Positions 18,386 through 27,020 of a stretch of 64,000 nucleotides of DNA are shown piece after piece (position 1 is the first letter of the stretch; every line of letters begins with the position of its first letter). The notes under the pieces are model-generated. The model saw only the letters and a program-made list of their open reading frames with translations, was not told the origin of the DNA and searched no databases. A program made the translations under genes and the position numbers. This DNA comes from Thiotrichaceae bacterium UBA7357 (GTDB taxonomy: Bacteria > Pseudomonadota > Gammaproteobacteria > Eutrophobiales > Eutrophobiaceae), in NCBI GenBank assembly GCA_002470825.1, contig DKOR01000034.1, forward strand, positions 87,348-151,347, written 5' to 3'.

Positions 18386-18886
18386 TTATAATAAATATAG
18401 CATTATATGAATTACTATCAATGCAAAAAAACCAGCTATGTAGTCATCTAGCATGATACCAAAGCCACCATGCACCTTCTTGTCTGCTAGTGATATTGGC
18501 CAAGGTTTAAGAATATCAAATATTCTGAACAAGACAAAGCCTATTAAAATCCACAAACCACTCTTTGGGACCATAAACATTGTAATGAAATAGCCTACGA
18601 TTTCATCCCAAACAATACCTGGATGGTCATGGGTATTCAATGCTCTTGCCGTGTGTCCACATAAAAAGATGCCCACAATAAATGCTAGAAGAACTATGCC
18701 AATATATATCTTCCAGTCTAGCTCAGGTAGAAGAATAAACAACAGTACGCCAATTAATGTACCCATAGTACCGGGTATTCTCGGGGTTAGTCCACTGCCA
18801 AACCCTAGTGACAAAAAATGTACCGGATTTAATAGTAATTTTAGAGGAACTTGCGTTGTGGAACATTTATCCTTAAATTGATTCAT
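18386..18886 (-). CDS. pgpA: Phosphatidylglycerophosphatase A
   Basis: PgpA dephosphorylates phosphatidylglycerophosphate to phosphatidylglycerol at the inner membrane. The 166-residue protein has the family pattern: SLGFGSGLTPRIPGTMGTL near residues 27-45, then HDHPGIVWDEIVGYFI and KPWPISLADKKVHGGFGIMLDDYIAG with the conserved acidic metal ligands. Several transmembrane helices are present. The usual neighbours thiL and nusB are absent here; it is upstream of the transglycosylase and divergent from a small secreted protein gene. Confidence 0.93.
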   Translation of the reverse strand: MNQFKDKCSTTQVPLKLLLNPVHFLSLGFGSGLTPRIPGTMGTLIGVLLFILLPELDWKIYIGIVLLAFIVGIFLCGHTARALNTHDHPGIVWDEIVGYFITMFMVPKSGLWILIGFVLFRIFDILKPWPISLADKKVHGGFGIMLDDYIAGFFALIVIHIMLYLL

Positions 18887-18927
18887 GATGTAATACTTAA
18901 TACTATAAAATTAGAAATGGTTATGAT

Positions 18928-19290
18928 ATGCGTAATGTTCTTTTAAGTCTGCTACTTCTCCCGACATCAGTGCTTAGTCTTGCTGGAGAAGCAGATGTAT
19001 TATCTGCTGAAGTTGAGGTTATAGGTGATGGCAATTATCGTTTTAATGTCACTATTCAACATACTGATGAAGGTTGGGAGCATTTTGCCAGAGCGTGGGT
19101 AGTGCTTAGTTTGGATGATAAAATCTTGGGATCTCGTGTTTTAAGACACCCCCATTCGAAAAAACCGTTTACTCGTTCAGCAACTATTGCTATACCAGAA
19201 GAAATTAATCAGGTTGTTATTCGCGCCTATGATCAAATTCATGAATTTGGCGGGAAAGAATTAATTATAAATATAAACAAGGATAAATAA
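18928..19290 (+). CDS. Small secreted protein of unknown function
   Basis: I do not recognise this family with certainty. The 120-residue product begins with a classic signal peptide (MRNVLLSLLLLPTSVLSLAG), leaving about 100 residues that look like one beta-rich domain: NYRFNVTIQHTDEGWEHFARAWVV, a central RVLRHPHSKKPF and a closing VVIRAYDQIHEFGGKEL. There are several conserved-looking His residues but no cysteine in the mature part. The stop codon is one base before the next start, so it is very likely cotranslated with the exported methyltransferase-like protein. A periplasmic role is inferred from the signal only. Confidence 0.7.
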   Translation: MRNVLLSLLLLPTSVLSLAGEADVLSAEVEVIGDGNYRFNVTIQHTDEGWEHFARAWVVLSLDDKILGSRVLRHPHSKKPFTRSATIAIPEEINQVVIRAYDQIHEFGGKELIININKDK

Positions 19291-19291
19291 C

Positions 19292-20101
19292 ATGTCATTA
19301 ACTAGAATTCTAATAATTGCATACACACTATCTACTTTAATAACACTTAATGCACATGCTGATGATCATCAACTTTCAGCCGCAGTCAACGATCCTAGTC
19401 GAAGTGTCAAAAATAAAGCACGTGATATCTATCGTCATCCAAAAGAAACATTAGAATTCTTTCAGATCAAATCCTCGATGAAGGTGTTAGAAATATTACC
19501 GGGTCGTGGTTGGTATACTGAAATACTTGCTCCCTATCTAGCTGATAAAGGTCACCTCACCGTCGCCAGTTTTGGTGCAAACCATCCATCAAAATATTTG
19601 GCTAATCTCCATAATGATTTTGTAAAGATGATGAAAGCTAATTCTAAAACCTATGGTAAGGTCGAAATTGTATCTATAAAGGAAGACTCATTTCTTCAAT
19701 CTATCCCCGATACATCATTAGATATGATTCTTACCTTCCGTAACTCACATAATTGGATTCGTTACGGTGGTATAACAGAAAGGTACACCGCCTTTAATCG
19801 TGTATTGAAATCTGGTGGTGTTTTAGGTGTTGTACAACATCGCGCAGCCGATGGTGGCGATCATAAAGTAACAGCAGAAAAAGGTTATGTTCCTGAATCG
19901 TATTTAATTCGTCTGATAGAAGATCAGGGGTTTGAATTAATGGGTACGTCTGAGATCAACAGTAACTCCAAAGACACTAAAGATCATCCAGAAGGTGTTT
20001 GGACGCTACCACCAAGTTACCGCCTAAAAAATATCGATAAAGAAAAATATACTGCAATAGGTGAAAGCGATCGGATGACTTTACGTTTTGTTAAAAAGTG
20101 A
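19292..20101 (+). CDS. Exported methyltransferase-like protein (COG4798 type)
   Basis: The 269-residue product has a signal peptide (residues 1-~23, ending NAHA) and then a class I SAM-methyltransferase-like fold. MKVLEILPGRGWYTEILAPYL corresponds to motif I with GRGWYTE replacing the usual GxGxG, and SLDMILTFRNSHNW and FNRVLKSGGVLGVVQHR follow in the right order. This matches the predicted methyltransferases of COG4798, whose export is odd because SAM is cytoplasmic. The substrate is unknown, and a non-methylating role is possible. The last bases overlap the start of the DUF423 gene. Confidence 0.75.
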   Translation: MSLTRILIIAYTLSTLITLNAHADDHQLSAAVNDPSRSVKNKARDIYRHPKETLEFFQIKSSMKVLEILPGRGWYTEILAPYLADKGHLTVASFGANHPSKYLANLHNDFVKMMKANSKTYGKVEIVSIKEDSFLQSIPDTSLDMILTFRNSHNWIRYGGITERYTAFNRVLKSGGVLGVVQHRAADGGDHKVTAEKGYVPESYLIRLIEDQGFELMGTSEINSNSKDTKDHPEGVWTLPPSYRLKNIDKEKYTAIGESDRMTLRFVKK

Positions 20102-20490
20102 GTGAAATAAATATTACAGCTAAGTTATTTTTATTACTTGGCGCTTTCAATGCTGCCCTGGCTGAAATGCTTGGTGCTTTTGGTGCGCATTCGCTAAAAA
20201 CACGTCTTAATGTAAGTATGCTCAAAACCTATGAGACTGGTGTAGAGTATCATCTCTATCATTCACTTGGTTTGATAATTGTTGGTATTATTGCAATGAA
20301 CTTAACTAACAATTTTTGGCTTAGAAGTTCAGGATGGTATATGTTTAGTGGAATAATAATTTTTTGTGGAAGCCTTTACCTGTTAAGTATTTTTAATCTA
20401 CGGTGGTTAGGAATGGTCACTCCGATTGGTGGCTTACTATTTATTCTTTCATGGGCAAGCCTTTTTATAGCTATATTAAAAATCAAGTGA
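20098..20490 (+). CDS. DUF423 (YgdD) family membrane protein
   Basis: This 130-residue polytopic membrane protein matches DUF423/YgdD. The conserved pattern is LAEMLGAFGAHSLK followed by TGVEYHLYHSLGLI, with four hydrophobic helices near residues 8-27, 50-72, 78-98 and 102-127. The start is a GTG at 20098 overlapping the previous stop by four bases (GTGA), which suggests translational coupling. Its function is unknown. Confidence 0.85.
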   Translation: MSEINITAKLFLLLGAFNAALAEMLGAFGAHSLKTRLNVSMLKTYETGVEYHLYHSLGLIIVGIIAMNLTNNFWLRSSGWYMFSGIIIFCGSLYLLSIFNLRWLGMVTPIGGLLFILSWASLFIAILKIK

Positions 20491-20821
20491 ATGGAACGTA
20501 TCTTCTCCATATTGAATCGCTAATGATTCAACTTAAACTAAAACTAATCTAATAAAACATTCCAACTAGCAACTCATTCTTGCCAAGTTATTTTTAGTAA
20601 CGATTTTTTTGAAACAGGGCTGCATGATAGTGAATCAGACAATCAATAAGCAGATTAATTTATAGAGAAGATGCTAAATAATGAGATGCAAAGAAAAGTT
20701 GGTAATCACATATCCCCCAGAAATAAAAAATATGTAATGGAAATAAACATTGACCAGATCACAACTATTATCATGATGCCTAACATCTTAATTTCATAAT
20801 ACTTATCCCATTCTATGTGCC
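20491..20821. other. Non-coding stretch with a weak hairpin
   Basis: This AT-rich stretch separates the DUF423 gene from the converging DUF1232 gene. It holds one small perfect hairpin (TTGAATC at 20512-20518 with GATTCAA at 20525-20531, loop GCTAAT) that might end the plus-strand run, although no T-tract follows. A 42-codon frame from about 20670 has no supporting features. I see nothing else. Confidence 0.4.
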
Positions 20822-21013
20822 TTAAAATTGATTCTGTTTTACTTCTTCTGGAATTAATTCGGTTACATATCTGTAGACTATCGGGATCAATATAATTTCA
20901 TCTAGCAGACCGATAATAGGAATAAAGTCGGGAATAAGATCTATCGGACTAGTAATATATGCCAAAGTCAGAGTAAGAATTACTTTTGCATAGCAGAGAG
21001 TATGTCTTATCAC
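20822..21013 (-). CDS. DUF1232 (YkvA-like) membrane protein, short form
   Basis: The 63-residue product carries the DUF1232 core AYITSPIDLIPDFIPIIGLL followed by DEIILIPIV, which inserts in the membrane. Most family members have 25 or more extra residues before the WYAK-type segment, represented here by CYAK. The only start in frame is a GTG at 21013, and a stop lies five codons upstream, so the gene is either a naturally short form or has lost its N-terminus. The function of the family is unknown. It lies just downstream of batD on the same strand. Confidence 0.6.
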   Translation of the reverse strand: MIRHTLCYAKVILTLTLAYITSPIDLIPDFIPIIGLLDEIILIPIVYRYVTELIPEEVKQNQF

Positions 21014-21053
21014 ACATCGAAGATATCAATACACTAATTATTTTCATCATACT

Positions 21054-22760
21054 TTATGTCCTATACAAAGGTTCTAATTTTCCCTTAGAATTTTTTAATT
21101 TTTTTTTATCATAGGATTGTGATTCAAAAAGATTTAAAAAACTAGTCCCATCCCATTCCGATATTAGACTCCCATAAAGACAAATATTTAGCTCATCTAA
21201 TTTTAACTTAAAACTTTCATTACTATATTTTTTCAGTAAATTAAGGTTATTAATATTTTTGTCTGGCCAATTAAGTCTAGCCCAATCGAGCAAAGCCTGT
21301 TGTGTCAGTTTTGGATCATTACTTTTACAGGCATCTTTTATTTTCTTCATATATTTGCGTTGAGAAAGATTTACTTCGTCTTTAGTATCATCGACAAAAT
21401 GGCTATGATTACTTCTCCAAAAAAATATTAATGTTAATAACCATAATACAAGTGAGAGTAAACTCATCGATTTCCAGATAGATTCTATTCTATTTGAGGT
21501 GGTCGGTGTTAAATTAGTTTTTTTATTATCAGTTAAATCAGTAACTTCACCCTCATTTATTGTTTTCTGTTGTTCAACAGCAGGATTTATGGGTAATGCA
21601 GCTGTGTTGCTCTCTATCTGTATATAACTCCCGGGTAATTTTGCAATCTCCATCTTATCAAGATTCGTATTCCACCAAGGAATACTGATAGACGGTAAAG
21701 TATAAACACCTTCTTCAATTGGAATTATCGCTACCTTGTCACGTCGGAAACCAATATAACCATTCTCATTACTAGACTCATTAAACTCGGGTTGATCAGG
21801 ATACTGTTTTAATGTGCTTGGTAATTCACTTTTTATTTCAGGCAAGTGACTTGAGGCTAGTCCACTTGCTTTTAGCGTTAAGGTACGAGTTGTTGCTTCG
21901 CCCTGTTTCAGTTTTGATGGGTCAATTGACCATTGTTCTTCAATAGACAATTGTTTGGCTGGTAACCATGTATCGCCCGTAAAAGAATCCGGAATAGGTT
22001 TAACATTTAGTTCTACAGCCTTAGAGCGCTTTACAATAGACACTGATTTGTTAGATTGGTCGAAACTGAAAAAATCTGTCGCTCCTCTCGTTTGTCCTTT
22101 AAAAATAAGTGGTTGAATGGTCATCGGTCCACTATTTTGAGGAAAAATGACGAATTGGCGCTCAATCACTCTGTAGTTTTTACCATTACGCTGCGTCTCA
22201 AAATTACGATCTTCTCCAAGTTTTTTAATTACCGGTTCACTATCTATTACTTTGATTTCACCTAGACTCGCATTAGCGAATATGATTTGTTTTGCTATAT
22301 ACAACCTGACCGTATAGATGAGCTGTGCCTGTACATAGGGCGTATTGGTGTTTACTTCAACGTTGACAAAAACATCATCTATAATATCTGCTTGATTTGA
22401 TTTGGATCTCGCAATAATATTGATGGAGAATGGTTTGGATACCTCTTTACCAAATCTTATTGAAGGTATATTTATAGTTCCAATTTTATTTGGGATCAGT
22501 GTGGCTATCCATGTTTGTAGATAATTTATTTTCCCATTACTAATTTGTGTACTACTCCGATGACGCGTATCAAGCACCGAGAATGCATTGGTTAATGAAC
22601 TAAAATCAGGCTTAGCATCAACCCTCCTTTCACTTTCAAAGATAAGATGAAATGATTCATCGATCACGATAGGATCCCGATCTACTTTAATTATTATTTC
22701 TGCCAACAGTAATTTGCTAAATAGCAATAATGATAGAGCAATTAATGATTTGTAATTCAT
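21054..22760 (-). CDS. batD: BatD family protein (oxygen tolerance)
   Basis: BatD is an exported, membrane-anchored protein of the Bat system. The 568-residue product has a signal peptide (ending LLLAE), a series of beta-sandwich domains typical of BatD (for example TIKVDRDPIVIDESFHLIF-like and VYTLPSISIPWWNT segments), a transmembrane helix near residues 432-450 and a C-terminal cytoplasmic part of about 110 residues. It is the last gene of the operon and starts seven bases after the BatB-BatC gene. Bat proteins have been linked to aerotolerance and envelope stress; the molecular role is not established. Confidence 0.85.
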   Translation of the reverse strand: MNYKSLIALSLLLFSKLLLAEIIIKVDRDPIVIDESFHLIFESERRVDAKPDFSSLTNAFSVLDTRHRSSTQISNGKINYLQTWIATLIPNKIGTINIPSIRFGKEVSKPFSINIIARSKSNQADIIDDVFVNVEVNTNTPYVQAQLIYTVRLYIAKQIIFANASLGEIKVIDSEPVIKKLGEDRNFETQRNGKNYRVIERQFVIFPQNSGPMTIQPLIFKGQTRGATDFFSFDQSNKSVSIVKRSKAVELNVKPIPDSFTGDTWLPAKQLSIEEQWSIDPSKLKQGEATTRTLTLKASGLASSHLPEIKSELPSTLKQYPDQPEFNESSNENGYIGFRRDKVAIIPIEEGVYTLPSISIPWWNTNLDKMEIAKLPGSYIQIESNTAALPINPAVEQQKTINEGEVTDLTDNKKTNLTPTTSNRIESIWKSMSLLSLVLWLLTLIFFWRSNHSHFVDDTKDEVNLSQRKYMKKIKDACKSNDPKLTQQALLDWARLNWPDKNINNLNLLKKYSNESFKLKLDELNICLYGSLISEWDGTSFLNLFESQSYDKKKLKNSKGKLEPLYRT

Positions 22761-22767
22761 ATTCTAA

Positions 22768-24576
22768 TTACCAATATTTTTCATTGTTCGATGATCGTCT
22801 TTTTTGTTGTTTGTATTGATATTCAAATTTGCGCCTTAATAACCCAGCAGGATCATCAGGGATTCGTCGCAACCATTGCTCAGTTGCTTGTTCTTGTTCT
22901 TGTTCTTTTTCATTTAATTCTTTTTCTTTTTGTTTAGATTTTTGAGACTGTAATTCCTCTTCTTTTTCTATAGACTCTTTTTCTTGCTGCTCCTTTTTCT
23001 TTTGTTCTGATTTTTGTTCTTGATCTGATTTTCTTTTTTTTCCGTCTTGTTGTTGTTCTGAGTCATCTTGTTGCTGTTGTGAAGATTCTTTCTCTTTCGA
23101 ATTATCTTGCTGCTCTGATTCCTTTTTGTCTTCTTCTGCTTTCTTTTCTTTTGACTCTGAATTTTCTTTTTGTTTCTGTTCTGATTTCTGATCTGAATCA
23201 GATTCTTGTTGCTGTTGTTTCTCCAGTTCCTTTTTAATCAAGTCGCGATTAAATATGGCATCTTCGTGTTTAGGCTCACTCTTCAGAACCTCATCATAAG
23301 CAGCGATTGCATCCTCATATAGTGATTGTTTTGCTAAAGCGTTAGCTCGATTATAAATACTACGAGTATCCTTTTGTTCATTTAGGAGTTCTGTTACTGT
23401 AGCGAAATCACCTTTTCGATAATTTGCGGCTGCTTTCCATTCTTTATTATTAAACAAATCAGAGGCTAACTCAGCCTGCTTATTATCAAGTGCGCGCATC
23501 GCCTGCTGATTTTTATTCAACCATAAATCATCCCATTCAAACGCAACAGCAATTTCTGGAGTTTGTACGAGCACACAAATAAATAACGCTAGGTAACCTC
23601 GGCGAAATCCGAATGCAACGATAGGTAAGATAAATAAAATTAACCAAGGTCCAAATTCGCGCCATCGATCAGTTTCAAATTCTGATTTGGTTTCATTATT
23701 TTTTTCAATGCCGCTATTAAATAGACGATTAAGCCGTTCTATATCACCATCCCCTAACTGACTTGTTTCATAATACCCTCCACCCCAACTAGCCATTATG
23801 CTAAGAACGTCTTCATTTAATTTCGGAATCACAATCGTGCCTGCTTTATCTTTAAGAAAGCTACCATCATCTAGTCTGACCGGTGCGCCTTCTTCAGAAC
23901 CTATTCCTAATACAGATACTTTATAACCACGCCGATTAGTTTGAGTAAAAACATTATTAAACTGTTTATCTATTTCATCTGTCACTATCAATATATGTCC
24001 TTCGGTGTTACCAGCCTGCTTTAATAACTCCTGGGATTTTTTTATGGCTAAATCAACGTTGCTACCTGGAGCTGGCATAATCTGTGGCGACAATGCCTTG
24101 AGCTGTGATTTTATCGTTTTAATATCATTGGTTAAGGGTGTTACCGTGAAGGCATCACCGGCATAAACAATCAATGCTGTCTGTCCTTCTTCTCTTAAAT
24201 CTAAGAGATCGGAAATTTTAAACCTAGCATGCTCAAGTCGATTTGGTTTAAGATCATCAGTATACATTGAATACGAGAGGTCCATCGCGATTACAAGTGC
24301 GGACTCTTTTTCGAACACGGGTTCAGGTAAGCGTTCCCAGCTTGGTCCAGCGAGGGCAAAGATCATTAACAAAGCTACGAACCCAAACAATGAAATATGA
24401 GTATATTTTTTTGCGCCTGTTCTACCCACTAATATGTAAGGTAATAACGCAGAGTCGCAAACACTCTCCCAATGTTCATTAATCATATTTCTTTTTGCTA
24501 AAATCCACACAAGAATAATTAGCGGTATGACCATAATAAGCCAATAAGGACGAATGAAATGAAATTCAGGTGGCAT
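22768..24576 (-). CDS. BatB-BatC fusion: von Willebrand A domain plus TPR
   Basis: This 602-residue protein joins two Bat components. Residues 1-~325 form a BatB-like part: two N-terminal membrane helices, a von Willebrand A domain with the MIDAS motif DLSYS near residue 97, and a helix near 310-345. After that come TPR helices (about 375-450, with YNRANALAKQSLYEDAIAAYDE) as in BatC. Residues ~452-567 are an extreme Gln/Glu/Lys/Ser-rich low-complexity tract, followed by the conserved closing motif RRIPDDPAGLLRRKF. The gene overlaps the batA stop by one base. Such fusions are common in gammaproteobacterial Bat operons. Confidence 0.87.
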   Translation of the reverse strand: MPPEFHFIRPYWLIMVIPLIILVWILAKRNMINEHWESVCDSALLPYILVGRTGAKKYTHISLFGFVALLMIFALAGPSWERLPEPVFEKESALVIAMDLSYSMYTDDLKPNRLEHARFKISDLLDLREEGQTALIVYAGDAFTVTPLTNDIKTIKSQLKALSPQIMPAPGSNVDLAIKKSQELLKQAGNTEGHILIVTDEIDKQFNNVFTQTNRRGYKVSVLGIGSEEGAPVRLDDGSFLKDKAGTIVIPKLNEDVLSIMASWGGGYYETSQLGDGDIERLNRLFNSGIEKNNETKSEFETDRWREFGPWLILFILPIVAFGFRRGYLALFICVLVQTPEIAVAFEWDDLWLNKNQQAMRALDNKQAELASDLFNNKEWKAAANYRKGDFATVTELLNEQKDTRSIYNRANALAKQSLYEDAIAAYDEVLKSEPKHEDAIFNRDLIKKELEKQQQQESDSDQKSEQKQKENSESKEKKAEEDKKESEQQDNSKEKESSQQQQDDSEQQQDGKKRKSDQEQKSEQKKKEQQEKESIEKEEELQSQKSKQKEKELNEKEQEQEQATEQWLRRIPDDPAGLLRRKFEYQYKQQKRRSSNNEKYW

Positions 24577-25583
24577 TATGCTTCGCCTCTCGCATTAACG
24601 ACTCCTAAAGAATGTCGCTTCATAACAACAATACACATTAATAATAATGCGATAGCTAATGGCCAATAATATAACGCCGCTTGTGGTCTGAATCGTTGCA
24701 CATCTTTTTCTATGGGTTCAAGATCATCTAACAAAGCGTAAATCTGTTCTAGTTGTTCTATGTCTCTCGCACGAAAATATCGTCCACCTGTTTTATTTGC
24801 AATAGCACTTAAGGTTTTTTCGTCGAGATCTGCGGATGGATTCACACGTCGCGAGCCGAAGATTGAACGCATAACCATTTCATCTGCGCCGATACCGATC
24901 GTATAAATTTTCAATTTTTCTCGAGCCGCTAATTCAGCCGCTGCCAGCGGCTCGACCTCACCTGCAGTGTTTGCACCATCGGTTAAGAGTATTAATACTC
25001 GGCTTTTGTCATCTTTTTCACGCAATCGTTTGACGGCCAAACCAATCGCATCACCAATTGCCGTAGATTTTCCTGCCAAGCCTATTGCAGATTCGTACAA
25101 CAAAGTTTTAACTGTTAAACGATCAAAAGTTAAAGGTGTTTGTAAATAAGCCTTTTCACCAAACAAGATTAATCCAAGTCGGTCACCTACTCGTCGTTGA
25201 ATAAACTCCCCTGCAACATATTTTGTTGCCGTTAAACGATCAACTTTGTCTCCTTTTATTATGAAGTCTTCCTCTTCCATGCTACCTGACAGATCAACTG
25301 CCAACATGAGGTCACGACCACTTATTGGTATCTCAATAAAATCACCTAACCATTGCGGACGCGTCGCCGCAGTGATCAGGCAAAACCAGACTATAATAGC
25401 AATCCAGATCAACTTATATTGTACATTGATATGATGATCATCATTAGAATGCATGCTGAATTCTGTCAGAAATGGAACTCGCAGCGCCGCTTCATTGACG
25501 ACTTCGACAGGTGGGAACAGAAAACGAATAATTAATGGTAGAGGTAGTAGCACTACCATCCAGGGCCATTCAAAATGAATCAT
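24576..25583 (-). CDS. batA: BatA: von Willebrand A domain membrane protein
   Basis: BatA is an inner-membrane protein with a periplasm- or cytoplasm-facing von Willebrand A domain. The 335 residues include two N-terminal helices (near 6-20 and 55-75), a MIDAS motif DLSGS near residue 94, the metal-site threonine and DGANTAGEVEP near 200, and a closing helix near 307-325. The gene overlaps its upstream neighbour (DUF4381) by four bases and its downstream partner by one. Pairing with MoxR and DUF58 fits the MoxR-VWA chaperone-like system. Confidence 0.88.
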   Translation of the reverse strand: MIHFEWPWMVVLLPLPLIIRFLFPPVEVVNEAALRVPFLTEFSMHSNDDHHINVQYKLIWIAIIVWFCLITAATRPQWLGDFIEIPISGRDLMLAVDLSGSMEEEDFIIKGDKVDRLTATKYVAGEFIQRRVGDRLGLILFGEKAYLQTPLTFDRLTVKTLLYESAIGLAGKSTAIGDAIGLAVKRLREKDDKSRVLILLTDGANTAGEVEPLAAAELAAREKLKIYTIGIGADEMVMRSIFGSRRVNPSADLDEKTLSAIANKTGGRYFRARDIEQLEQIYALLDDLEPIEKDVQRFRPQAALYYWPLAIALLLMCIVVMKRHSLGVVNARGEA

Positions 25584-26083
25584 TTCTTGTCATCCTTACG
25601 TTCACCAACTTTGTCAACCAAGGTTGAAATTAAATCAATCAATTCATTACTATCAAATCTCGGGTTAGCTTGATATGGCGCTTCAATCAAAATACGACCT
25701 ATACCATTACCAAATTCATCATTATTTGAATATTGATCTAGAAAATTTAACCACTTTTCCCCAGTCAATCCTGCAGATTCCTTGCGAGGAAAAACACTGA
25801 TACTCAAACGTCGGATTAATTCCGACAGTTCTTTTATCAAGTTTGATTTATTTTGGCTGATATTAAAATCAGTTTTTATTCGTTCTAATTCTTCTTTAGC
25901 TAAATAGAATGCAGATATTTTATGATTGCGATAACGTCGAATTAAATATATTGTTAACGAAAAAAAAATGACAAAAAATATCATTAATATCCACCATCCC
26001 GACGCAAGTGGCCACAACGAAACAGGATCAGGTAAATGAATATCACGCAACGGCAAACTTGCTGAGCCAGTGTCCTGCATCAT
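25580..26083 (-). CDS. DUF4381 family membrane protein
   Basis: The 167-residue product has a short N-terminus (LRDIHLPDPVSLWPLASGWW), one transmembrane helix near residues 30-50 and a cytoplasmic part with RIKTDFNISQNKSNLIKELSE-type helices ending near LTGEKWLNFLDQ. This pattern and the position between DUF58 and BatA match DUF4381. It is a regular member of MoxR/Bat operons with unknown function. Both ends overlap neighbours by four bases, so translation is probably coupled. Confidence 0.82.
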   Translation of the reverse strand: MMQDTGSASLPLRDIHLPDPVSLWPLASGWWILMIFFVIFFSLTIYLIRRYRNHKISAFYLAKEELERIKTDFNISQNKSNLIKELSELIRRLSISVFPRKESAGLTGEKWLNFLDQYSNNDEFGNGIGRILIEAPYQANPRFDSNELIDLISTLVDKVGERKDDKK

Positions 26084-27009
26084 CTGGATCGAAGACCTTC
26101 TTTTATAACTTTTTCAGGATCGTCTTCAGTACGGCAACGAAGATAATTCATATGACACGATCGTGCCGTTTTGATTAATAATTCTTTGTGTGTATTAAAT
26201 TTATTGGTGTGAATATCTATGAAATTTTGATTATATGTATCAAATTCTAATTCTTGTTTTCCATTTGTAATCCTATAGTTTCCGGCCGGTGGCAAGAACT
26301 CTTCTAGCCAATCATATACATGTACCATAATCACTTCATTATGTTGTCGCATACGAATAAGATGAGAGCGGCAATCTTCATCAAGTCCTCGAAAGTCACT
26401 CAATAAAATGACCATACTGCCGGGCTTTACTAATCGACGCAGATTAATTAATGAGTGTAATAAACCCTGTTGATTTTCATCATTATTCTCAGACTGTTGC
26501 CAACTAGGATGTTCGACCATCTGTTTGATAAATCTGAGTACTGCAGATTTTCCACGTTGTGGTTTTAATTCGTGATGAACTGTGTCAGAAAACACAATAC
26601 CACCTACACGGTCGCCTTGTCTTTGTGCAGTCCATGCAAATAAACTAGCAAGTTCAGCCGCAATAACCGCCTTGAATTTACCACGAGTCGCAAAAAACAT
26701 AGGTGCTCTAAAATCCAGCCAAAGATGAACTGGACGTTCACGTTCTTCCCGAAATAGTTTTGTATGTACTTTACCCGTTCGCGCTGTTACTCGCCAATCG
26801 ATATTTCGAATATCATCACCGGGTTGATATAGTCTTGATTCATCATACTCCATACCCCGTCCTTTAAAAGCCGACTGATAATCGCCCGCTTGCAGCGCGC
26901 CAATTAATCCAGATTTAAGTGACAGACCACGACTTTTTTTACTCAAGGCGATTAAACGTGACATTGTGATATTCGCCGGTGTTGAAATTTCTTCAGAGGC
27001 TAAAATCAT
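26080..27009 (-). CDS. DUF58 domain protein
   Basis: The 309-residue protein matches DUF58, a degenerate von Willebrand A-like domain. The family signature GRGMEYDESRLYQPGDDIRNIDW is present around residues 50-72, followed by TGKVHTKLFREERERP. It is cytoplasmic, without a convincing helix. DUF58 proteins accompany MoxR ATPases and are thought to take part in a chaperone-like assembly system. The gene follows moxR by 11 bases and overlaps the DUF4381 gene by four. Confidence 0.9.
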   Translation of the reverse strand: MILASEEISTPANITMSRLIALSKKSRGLSLKSGLIGALQAGDYQSAFKGRGMEYDESRLYQPGDDIRNIDWRVTARTGKVHTKLFREERERPVHLWLDFRAPMFFATRGKFKAVIAAELASLFAWTAQRQGDRVGGIVFSDTVHHELKPQRGKSAVLRFIKQMVEHPSWQQSENNDENQQGLLHSLINLRRLVKPGSMVILLSDFRGLDEDCRSHLIRMRQHNEVIMVHVYDWLEEFLPPAGNYRITNGKQELEFDTYNQNFIDIHTNKFNTHKELLIKTARSCHMNYLRCRTEDDPEKVIKEGLRSR

Positions 27010-27020
27010 TTCAAAGATAC

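Noticed and set aside
22850..23230. Repetitive tract that might be a tandem repeat or CRISPR-like array
   Set aside because: It encodes the Gln/Glu/Lys/Ser-rich region of the BatB-BatC protein in one open frame; units are irregular and no spacers exist.
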